A stretch of 46,249 nucleotides of DNA, taken from assembly GCA_008081075.1 (NCBI GenBank), contig VMDB01000192.1, positions 1-46,249 of the forward strand, in the 5' to 3' direction. The translations under genes were made by a program, and so were the position numbers. Shown piece after piece: positions 39,556-46,249 of this stretch (its first letter is position 1; each line of letters starts with the position of its first letter). The notes below the pieces were generated by a model. The model was not told the DNA's origin. It ran no database searches and saw nothing but the letters and a program-made list of their open reading frames with translations. This stretch comes from Halieaceae bacterium. GTDB taxonomy: Bacteria > Pseudomonadota > Gammaproteobacteria > Pseudomonadales > Halieaceae.

Positions 39556-40986
39556 ATGCGCGAGTACACCAAGTTTTATATCAATGGCCAATGGGTCGAT
39601 CCCATCACGCCAAAAACACTAGAGGTGCTGGATCCCTCTACTGAGCAACCCTGCGCTACGATCTCGCTGGGTTCAGGAGCCGACGTTGATTTGGCAGTGG
39701 CTGCGGCGAAGGCCGCGTTTGAGACCTTCAGTCAGACTTCGGTTGAAGAGCGAGTACAGATGCTGGAGCGGATGGCGGAGATTTTCCAGCGCCGTATCGG
39801 AGAGATTGCTGAAGCGATTCGCCTCGAAATGGGTGCCCCCATCAAATTGGCCAGCACCGCACAGGCGTACGCGGGACTGGGGCATATTACTGAAGCAGCA
39901 AAAATCCTTAAGAGCTACACCTTTACGGAAGATCTGGGCCCACATCGCGTGGTGAAGGAGCCCATCGGTGTCTGCGGCTTGATTACGCCGTGGAACTGGC
40001 CCCTCAATCAGGTTAGCTGCAAGGTGGCGCCTGCGTTGGCGGTCGGTTGCACGATGGTGCTGAAACCCAGTGAAGTGGCGCCGCTCTCTGCTTACCTGTA
40101 TGCCGAAATCATGGACGAGGCGGGCGTACCTGCGGGCGTATTCAATTTAGTCAATGGCGACGGTCCAACCGTGGGTGAGGCGCTGTCACGCCACCCGGAT
40201 GTTGACATGATGTCTTTCACTGGATCGACGCGAGCGGGTTCATTGGTTGCCCAGAACGCAGCACCCACAGTGAAGCGTGTCACCCAGGAGTTGGGCGGTA
40301 AGTCCCCCAACATCATCCTCGAAGATGCGGATCTGGAAGCAGCCGTTACTCGCGGTGTGCTGCACATGTATAACAACACAGGACAGTCCTGCAATGCGCC
40401 CTCGCGTATGTTGGTGCCCCGCGCTTTGTTGGCAGAGGCGGAAGCAATTGCCGCCAAGGTCACCGAGTCTGTGGTGATAGGTGCTACTGAGGATGACACG
40501 ACGACGATGGGGCCGGTGGTTTCCAAGGTTCAGTGGGACAAAATACAAGGCTTAATCGAAGCCGGTGTCGCCGAAGGCGCGAAGGTGGTCTGCGGTGGGC
40601 CGGGTTTGCCCGAAGGCATAGAGCGTGGCTACTACGTGCGGCCGACGGTGTTCTCGGAGGTCACCAATGACATGACGATCGCACAACAGGAGATATTTGG
40701 TCCGGTGCTTGCCATGTTGCCCTATGACAGTGAAGAGGAAGCCATCCGCATTGCCAACGATACGCCTTACGGATTGGCAGGATACGTGCAGAGCGGCGAC
40801 CTCGATCATGCCCGTCGCGTTGCGTCCCGCATCCGCGCGGGCAACGTGCACATTAACGGCGCCTCTCCAGGAATGGATGTTCCCTTTGGCGGCTACAAGC
40901 AATCGGGTAATGGCCGTGAGTGGGGTGCGCATGGCTTCACCGATTATCTGGAGATCAAGGCTATCTCGGGCTTTGAAGCGGCCTGA
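39556..40986 (+). CDS. Aldehyde dehydrogenase family protein
   Basis: 476 aa; ITPWNWPLNQVSCKVAPALAVG, QELGGKSPNIILEDADL, NNTGQSCNAPSR (catalytic Cys), QQEIFGPVL. Confidence 0.97.
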   Translation: MREYTKFYINGQWVDPITPKTLEVLDPSTEQPCATISLGSGADVDLAVAAAKAAFETFSQTSVEERVQMLERMAEIFQRRIGEIAEAIRLEMGAPIKLASTAQAYAGLGHITEAAKILKSYTFTEDLGPHRVVKEPIGVCGLITPWNWPLNQVSCKVAPALAVGCTMVLKPSEVAPLSAYLYAEIMDEAGVPAGVFNLVNGDGPTVGEALSRHPDVDMMSFTGSTRAGSLVAQNAAPTVKRVTQELGGKSPNIILEDADLEAAVTRGVLHMYNNTGQSCNAPSRMLVPRALLAEAEAIAAKVTESVVIGATEDDTTTMGPVVSKVQWDKIQGLIEAGVAEGAKVVCGGPGLPEGIERGYYVRPTVFSEVTNDMTIAQQEIFGPVLAMLPYDSEEEAIRIANDTPYGLAGYVQSGDLDHARRVASRIRAGNVHINGASPGMDVPFGGYKQSGNGREWGAHGFTDYLEIKAISGFEAA

Positions 40987-41011
40987 GTCTCTTCGGTAAC
41001 AGAGGGCGGTC

Positions 41012-42505
41012 ATGAAGGTTATCCTGGCCATTGATCAAGGCACCACGGGTACGACGGTGGCTGTGATGAACGTTCGGGGGAATTTGCTCGGCAGTGTTAA
41101 CCACGAGTTCCCCCAGATCTACCCGAAGCCTGGCTGGGTCGAGCATGACCCCAATGATATTTGGACCTCAGTCCTCAAAGGTATTCGTGGGGTATTTCGC
41201 AAAGGCTTGTGTAAGCCCGCCGATGTCGCCTGCATCGGTATCACGAATCAGCGCGAAACGGCGTTGCTGTGGGAGCGTCACTCAGGAAAACCCGTGGCAA
41301 ATGCCATTGTCTGGCAGTGCCGGCGGACGGCTGCTTTTTGCGAAGGCCTGAAGCGAAAAGGGTTTGAGTCGATGGTGCGGGACAGGACCGGGTTGGTGCT
41401 GGATCCTTATTTCTCCGCCAGCAAGTTTCGCTGGTTGCTCGATGCGACAGAGGGCGCCCGCGGTCGGGCGAAAAACGGTGACTTGGCGGCGGGAACCATC
41501 GATGCTTTCTTGCTGTATCGGTTGACTGGCGGAGGGGTGCACGCCACTGACGTTTCCAATGCGTCTCGCACCTCACTGATGAACCTGCAAACTCTCGACT
41601 GGGACCCTGAGCTGCTCAAGCTCTTTAACGTGCCAAGAGGAATTCTGCCCGCGATCGTACCTTCCAGCGGCGAACTGGGTTTTACATCTGGCGTAACGGG
41701 GCTGCCCGACGGCATACCAATTTCGGGGATCGCCGGAGATCAGCAGTCAGCATTATTTGGTCAAGCCGGATTTGAACGCGGCGCCGCGAAATGCACCTTT
41801 GGGACAGGCTCTTTTATCCTCATGAATACGGGTCATGACCGTATGCATAGCGATGCGGGCCTGCTGAGCACGGTTGCGTGGCAGCTATCGGGAGAAAAGT
41901 TCCCGGTTTATGCGCTTGAGGGTGGCGCTTTTGTGTGTGGCGCCGCGGTCCAGTGGTTACGCGATGAGCTCGGCATTATTAAACGTGCTCCAGACATTGA
42001 ATCACTGGCCTTGCAAGTGCCTGACTCGGCGGGTGTTGAATTTGTGCCAGCCTTGACGGGCTTGGGGGCACCGCACTGGGATCCCGAAGCTCGCGGGATG
42101 ATCTCTGGTCTGACCCGAGGCGCGGGCGCGGCGCACCTGGCCCGTGCCACCTTGGAGGCGATGGCGCTACAGAATGTCGACATACTGAGAGCCATGGAGC
42201 GCGACTTGGGTCGTCGCATGCGGGCGCTGAAGGTCGACGGGGGTGCGGCGGCCAATAACTTGCTGATGCAGTTACAGGCCGATTACTTGGGTCGGGAGAT
42301 TGTGCGGCCAAAGGTGATTGAAACTACGGCAGCTGGCGCCTGCTTTCTCGCCGGGCTGGGGGTCGGTCTCTGGAGGGATGTTGATGCCATCGCCAAGGTA
42401 TGGCGGGCTGAAACAACCTTCCCGAGTCGCATGGGACCGGGGCCCAGACGTCGGCGACTGGAGGCCTGGCGGGTAGCGGTTAATCGCGCGAAATCTCCGT
42501 CCTGA
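41012..42505 (+). CDS. glpK: Glycerol kinase
   Basis: 497 aa; LAIDQGTTGTTVAVM, FPQIYPKPGWVEHDP, GITNQRETALLWER, LTGLGAPHWDPEARGMISGLTRG, LKVDGGAAANNLLMQ. Confidence 0.94.
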   Translation: MKVILAIDQGTTGTTVAVMNVRGNLLGSVNHEFPQIYPKPGWVEHDPNDIWTSVLKGIRGVFRKGLCKPADVACIGITNQRETALLWERHSGKPVANAIVWQCRRTAAFCEGLKRKGFESMVRDRTGLVLDPYFSASKFRWLLDATEGARGRAKNGDLAAGTIDAFLLYRLTGGGVHATDVSNASRTSLMNLQTLDWDPELLKLFNVPRGILPAIVPSSGELGFTSGVTGLPDGIPISGIAGDQQSALFGQAGFERGAAKCTFGTGSFILMNTGHDRMHSDAGLLSTVAWQLSGEKFPVYALEGGAFVCGAAVQWLRDELGIIKRAPDIESLALQVPDSAGVEFVPALTGLGAPHWDPEARGMISGLTRGAGAAHLARATLEAMALQNVDILRAMERDLGRRMRALKVDGGAAANNLLMQLQADYLGREIVRPKVIETTAAGACFLAGLGVGLWRDVDAIAKVWRAETTFPSRMGPGPRRRRLEAWRVAVNRAKSPS

Positions 42506-42684
42506 TGCCCATGGCGGACATTCTGCCTTTCAAAAAAGCACGTAAGCCCGATCAAACCCTGTGTCGAAACGGCCACCACAAATGGCGACCGGTGAAGAGT
42601 GATCCTTTCGCGGTGCATCGGGGTGAATTGATCACGCGATTTCGCTGTGAGCGCTGCGGTTTGGAGAAAACCAAGGCAACATGA
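42505..42684 (+). CDS. 59-aa Cys/His small protein (zinc-ribbon-like), coupled to glpK
   Basis: ATGA overlap with glpK stop; MPMADILPFKKARKPDQTLCRNGHHKWRPVKSDPFAVHRGELITRFRCERCGLEKTKAT; CxxC plus upstream Cys/His; below the ORF-track length cut-off. Confidence 0.7.
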   Translation: MPMADILPFKKARKPDQTLCRNGHHKWRPVKSDPFAVHRGELITRFRCERCGLEKTKAT

Positions 42685-42701
42685 GATTGTGCTGGGGGCT
42701 A

Positions 42702-42720
42702 CCACTATCGGGGATAGTGG
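42702..42720. promoter_or_regulatory. Inverted repeat upstream of aminotransferase
   Basis: CCACTATC-GGG-GATAGTGG perfect 8-bp arms, no T-tract. Confidence 0.4.
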
Positions 42721-42780
42721 GGGTTCGTGAGAGCCGATACACTCCTCACAATTGAGTGTGCTATGGATGGAGCAACACCT

Positions 42781-44124
42781 ATGACGGCTATGATTTATCC
42801 GACCACCAACCCGGCGTTAGCGGAGCAAATGGTAGTGGCCCGTGGCGAGGGCCCCTACATCTTTGACAAGCAGGGAAAGCGCTATCTCGAAGGGATGGCC
42901 GGGCTCTGGTGTACCGCGCTTGGATACGGCAACGAAGAAATTATCGAAGTCGCGCAGCGTCAAATGCGCGAATTGAGTTTTAGCCATATGTTCGGCGGCA
43001 AAACTCACCCGGCAGCTATCGAACTGGCGAACAAGCTTGCGGACATGATTCCCATGCAGGACGGACGAGTCTTTCTCGGCAACTCAGGTTCCGATGCCAA
43101 CGACACGCTGCTCAAGTTGATTCGCTATTACGCCGAGGCGTCGGGTAATCCCGGGCGAATCAAGGTGATCGCTCGGGAGCAGGGCTACCACGGGGTGACA
43201 TTGGCTTCTGCTGCATTGACCGCGATTCCCACCAATCACGCTCATTTTCAGCTGCCCTTTGAGGCCCTCGGCGTGCTGCGCACGGGGTCCGCAAACTATT
43301 ACCGAGGGGCGCACGACGGCGAAACCGAGGCGGATTTTGTAGCGCGCCGAGCGCAGGAATTGGAGGCGCTGATTCTGGCCGAGGGTCCTGACACTATCGC
43401 GGCAATGATTGCAGAGCCGGTGAGTGGTGCCGGCGGTGTCATCGTGCCCCCAGACGGCTACTTTGCCGCGATTCAGGCCGTGCTGGATCGTTACGACATT
43501 TGGTTGTGGGACGACGAGGTAATCTGTGGCTTCGGGCGTCTCGGCGCTGATTTTGGCGCCAACAAAATGGCAATGAAGCCGCAAATGATGACGCTGGCCA
43601 AGGCTCTTTCCTCTGCTTACGTGCCGGTATCTGCCGCGATAGTGCAGGGCGATATCGCGGACTGTATTAATGCTTCTGCCACTGAGGTGGGCGTGTTCGG
43701 TCACGGCTACACCTACAGCGGGCATCCCCTGGGATGTGCCGTTGCCAGCAAAGTGATTGATATTTACCTGCGCGACAATATTTTTCAGCATGCAGAGACT
43801 GTGGGCGACTATTTGCAGGGGCGGTTGCGCGCGTTATCGGATCATCCGTTGATTGGCGAGGTTTCCGGAGTGGGGATGATTGGCGCCGTGGAATTGGTTG
43901 CCGATAAGGCCACCAAGCAGCCATTTGATGGCATGAAGGTGGGCCAGTTCTGTGCCAAGGCGGCGGAAGAGAACGGGCTGATTGTCAGACCGCTGGGCGG
44001 CAATCGGGTGGCGGTCTGTCCGCCGCTGATTATCCAGAATGAGCACGTTGATGAGTTGATCGACAAGCTATCCGCGGCACTCAACACGACACTCGACTGG
44101 GTTCGCGCCGAAAAGTTGATTTGA
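42781..44124 (+). CDS. Class III aminotransferase
   Basis: LEGMAGLWCTALGYGNEEI, FLGNSGSDANDTLLKLIRYY, LWDDEVICGFGRLG, TLAKALSSAYVPVSA (PLP Lys); start at ATG 42781 after GGAG. Confidence 0.94.
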   Translation: MTAMIYPTTNPALAEQMVVARGEGPYIFDKQGKRYLEGMAGLWCTALGYGNEEIIEVAQRQMRELSFSHMFGGKTHPAAIELANKLADMIPMQDGRVFLGNSGSDANDTLLKLIRYYAEASGNPGRIKVIAREQGYHGVTLASAALTAIPTNHAHFQLPFEALGVLRTGSANYYRGAHDGETEADFVARRAQELEALILAEGPDTIAAMIAEPVSGAGGVIVPPDGYFAAIQAVLDRYDIWLWDDEVICGFGRLGADFGANKMAMKPQMMTLAKALSSAYVPVSAAIVQGDIADCINASATEVGVFGHGYTYSGHPLGCAVASKVIDIYLRDNIFQHAETVGDYLQGRLRALSDHPLIGEVSGVGMIGAVELVADKATKQPFDGMKVGQFCAKAAEENGLIVRPLGGNRVAVCPPLIIQNEHVDELIDKLSAALNTTLDWVRAEKLI

Positions 44125-44190
44125 CTAGGGGAGTTGCAGCGCCAGGACAATCCTGCCGACACTTCGTCAAGGCCTTCGTCGGCCGAATCC

Positions 44191-45267
44191 TTAGGTGGCT
44201 GAGCCCTTCCTGTGGGGAGGGGCACTGGTGCCTTTAGCGGTTTCCGCAGTGGTGCGACTCGGCCGCGTCATGAGTCCATGCTTCCGCACAAGCGACCGCA
44301 TCTGATTGTAGTTTAACGCCAGCAAGGTGGCCGCCTCATTTTGTCGTTGTCCGGCCGCGGCAAGCGCCCGGATTAACCAATCGCGCTCCGCGTCTTTGAT
44401 TGCCGCTTTCAGATCAATGGGCCATTCGATGAGATGGGTCGGTGGTGCGCCATGGGCGTCGCTATGCTCACTGGCGGTGATGGGCGCCCCATTTCCCGGC
44501 GCAAATGGGTTAATGACGATCTGCTCAATTGGGACCGCGTTCTCACTCGCCCGAAACAGAGATCTTTCGACGGCATTTTTTAATTCCCGAATATTCCCAG
44601 GCCAATGGTGGGAGCCCAGTTGGGCGAGGGCGGCGTCAGAAAAGCCCGGAAAGTATTCCCAGCCCAACTCGCGACACATCCTCAGGGCAAAGTGCTCCGC
44701 AAGTTCAAAGACATCGTCGTCCCTGTCTCTCAAGGGCGGTAAGTGCACCACATCAAAACTCAGCCTATCAAGGAGATCCCAGCGAAATTGTCCGCGGTCG
44801 GCCAGCGCCGGGAGATCGACGTTGGTCGCACCTACCAGGCGAACATCCACTTGCAGGGTTTTTTGACCCCCGACGCGCTCAAATTCTCCGTATTCGATGA
44901 CGCGCAATAGCTTTTCCTGCAGACGCAGTGACATGGTGGCGAGTTCATCGAGAAACAGGGTGCCGCCGTCTGTGCGCTCAAAACGCCCGATGTGCTTTTT
45001 GGTGGCGCCGGTGAAGGCGCCTGCCTCGTGACCAAAGAGCTCACTCTCCAACAGGGTCTCTGCGATGGCGCTGCAGTTGATTTTGGTGAAGGTTTGGTCC
45101 CAACGCGGTGAGAGGTAGTGCAGCCGTTCAGCGATGAGTTCTTTGCCCGTGCCTCGCTCGCCGATGATCAAGGCGGGTCGGTCAATGCCGGCCAATTGCG
45201 AGACGTGATTGAGGGCTGCCGAGAGTGTACTCGAGTGACCGATGATCGTGGGTGAGGCGGCGCGCAT
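44191..45267 (-). CDS. pspF: Sigma-54-dependent transcriptional activator PspF
   Basis: 358 aa; GERGTGKELIAERLHYLS, ELFGHEAGAFTGA (GAFTGA), no receiver domain, C-terminal Fis-type HTH, divergent from pspA. Confidence 0.93.
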   Translation of the reverse strand: MRAASPTIIGHSSTLSAALNHVSQLAGIDRPALIIGERGTGKELIAERLHYLSPRWDQTFTKINCSAIAETLLESELFGHEAGAFTGATKKHIGRFERTDGGTLFLDELATMSLRLQEKLLRVIEYGEFERVGGQKTLQVDVRLVGATNVDLPALADRGQFRWDLLDRLSFDVVHLPPLRDRDDDVFELAEHFALRMCRELGWEYFPGFSDAALAQLGSHHWPGNIRELKNAVERSLFRASENAVPIEQIVINPFAPGNGAPITASEHSDAHGAPPTHLIEWPIDLKAAIKDAERDWLIRALAAAGQRQNEAATLLALNYNQMRSLVRKHGLMTRPSRTTAETAKGTSAPPHRKGSAT

Positions 45268-45389
45268 GGTTACATTTTAAACCTTAAAAGGGCTATTTTC
45301 TAATTTAGATAGGTTAAAAAAACCTTTAATTTTGCCGTTGGGCGTTCGAATGATGCCTAAATGACTGATTAAGCGCCATTTAATGGCTG

Positions 45390-45404
45390 TGGCACGTTAA
45401 TCGC
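45390..45404 (+). promoter_or_regulatory. Candidate sigma-54 (-24/-12) promoter for psp operon
   Basis: TGGCAC-GTTAA-TCGC; GG-N10-GC spacing, one mismatch to TTGC at -12. Confidence 0.65.
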
Positions 45405-45480
45405 GACAAACGTAGCGAAGCCCGCAGAGGGCTCGCAGGGGCCGGTTGGCTCAACTCACAAGGATGATAGGAGAGATGAA

Positions 45481-45702
45481 ATGGATGTTATCGATGAGCG
45501 CGGATTGATTTATGTCGCAGTGTTATTTATCTGCAGTGCATTGGCGGTGTTTGCCGGGCCGGCACGCGCAGCAGCGACATTTGGTGTTGTGGCAGCCTCA
45601 ATTGAAGGGGCCTACTGGGTAGGTAGCAGTCTCATGGGCCACTATCACACCCAAGGTAAGAGGCGGAGTCAGCCGGAGGCGGGGTTGACCCGCGGGCAGT
45701 AA
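45481..45702 (+). CDS. Small membrane protein upstream of pspA
   Basis: 73 aa; one or two TM segments (GLIYVAVLFICSALAVFAG; AATFGVVAASIEGAYWVGSSLMG); GGAGAG ribosome-binding site; between sigma-54-like promoter and pspA. Confidence 0.7.
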   Translation: MDVIDERGLIYVAVLFICSALAVFAGPARAAATFGVVAASIEGAYWVGSSLMGHYHTQGKRRSQPEAGLTRGQ

Positions 45703-45744
45703 ATCCACCCAGGTGACGGTAAACAGCTGATAGGAGAGAGCAAA

Positions 45745-46249
45745 ATGGGCATTTTTTCAAGAATATCGGATATCGTGAACTCCAATCTCAACGCGCTGTG
45801 CGACAGCGCCGAAGACCCGGAAAAAATGATTCGCCTGATTATTCAGGAAATGGAGGACACCTTGGTGGAGGTGCGTAGCGCCTCGGCCAGGGTGATTGCT
45901 GATCAGAAAACCGCATCCCGTCGTCGCGATCGAATAGCGGCGGACGTTTCAGCGTGGGAAGAAAAGGCGAAGTTGGCGGTTTCTAAAGGTCGAGATGATC
46001 TGGCGAAGGCGGCGCTACAGGAGCGTCGCGCCGTGGAGGATACACTTCGTCTGGTCGAGAGCGAGCTCACGGCCTCCGGTGAGCATATTGGCCAATTGAA
46101 CGAGGAGATTGGCCAGTTACAGCAGAAATTGGACGACGCCAAAGCCAAGCAGAAAACAATTTTACTGCGAGCGACTACCGTTCAGTCCCGCGTGCAGGTG
46201 AAAAATCAGGTGCAGCGCAAGGAGCTCGACGATGCATTTGCGCGGTTTG
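45745..46249 (+). CDS. pspA: Phage shock protein A (PspA/IM30), truncated by window end
   Basis: MGIFSRISDIVNSNLNALCDSAEDPEKMIRLIIQEMEDTLVEVRSASARVIADQK; coiled-coil; open to the window edge. Confidence 0.96.
   Translation, partial: MGIFSRISDIVNSNLNALCDSAEDPEKMIRLIIQEMEDTLVEVRSASARVIADQKTASRRRDRIAADVSAWEEKAKLAVSKGRDDLAKAALQERRAVEDTLRLVESELTASGEHIGQLNEEIGQLQQKLDDAKAKQKTILLRATTVQSRVQVKNQVQRKELDDAFARF

Noticed and set aside
43084-43791. 235-aa antisense ORF in the second aminotransferase
   Set aside because: Fully antisense to a clear PLP enzyme; explained by high-GC codon bias.
44155-44183. GCCGAC-N17-GTCGGC repeat between aminotransferase and pspF
   Set aside because: Short arms and long loop in GC-rich DNA; compatible with chance.
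45340-45365. GGCGTTCGAATGATGCC, considered as a tRNA T-arm
   Set aside because: No acceptor stem, anticodon arm or CCA context around it; lies in the psp promoter region.
1-46249. CRISPR arrays, IS/transposon ends, prophage, toxin-antitoxin or defence islands
   Set aside because: No regularly spaced repeats, transposase/integrase motifs or known defence domains seen; gene content is core-like.

Overview
The window looks like contiguous chromosome from a gammaproteobacterium; protein style suggests a marine Halieaceae/OM60-like lineage (inference only, no search run). Coding density is high and most genes are housekeeping or ordinary catabolism. Recognisable blocks are: an AGAT-type amidinotransferase; a Tat-like FAD oxidoreductase, SDR and NTF2-like group; a crotonase and an isolated molybdopterin oxidoreductase; lipA, nadK, rhomboid, DUF1315-like, DUF2797-like and pepN; a complete MoxR/DUF58/DUF4381/BatA/BatB-TPR/BatD aerotolerance-type operon; rmf; mobA, tsaB, uppP, M18 peptidase and trpS; an orphan TonB-dependent receptor; a long-form purC; a group of amidohydrolase, cytochromes, transaminases, ACAD, PhyH, ALDH and glpK; and a divergent pspF / (small membrane protein)-pspA locus cut by the right edge. 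I saw no tRNA, rRNA, CRISPR array, IS element or prophage, and no clear new multi-gene system. The best leads are non-coding or very small: a nested perfect inverted repeat (11 bp outer, 9 bp inner arms) at the start of moxR; a structured rmf/DUF3429 intergenic region with two intrinsic-terminator-like hairpins and no convincing gene to terminate; a 59-aa Cys/His protein translationally coupled to glpK and missing from the ORF track; and a 73-aa membrane protein between a sigma-54-like promoter and pspA.
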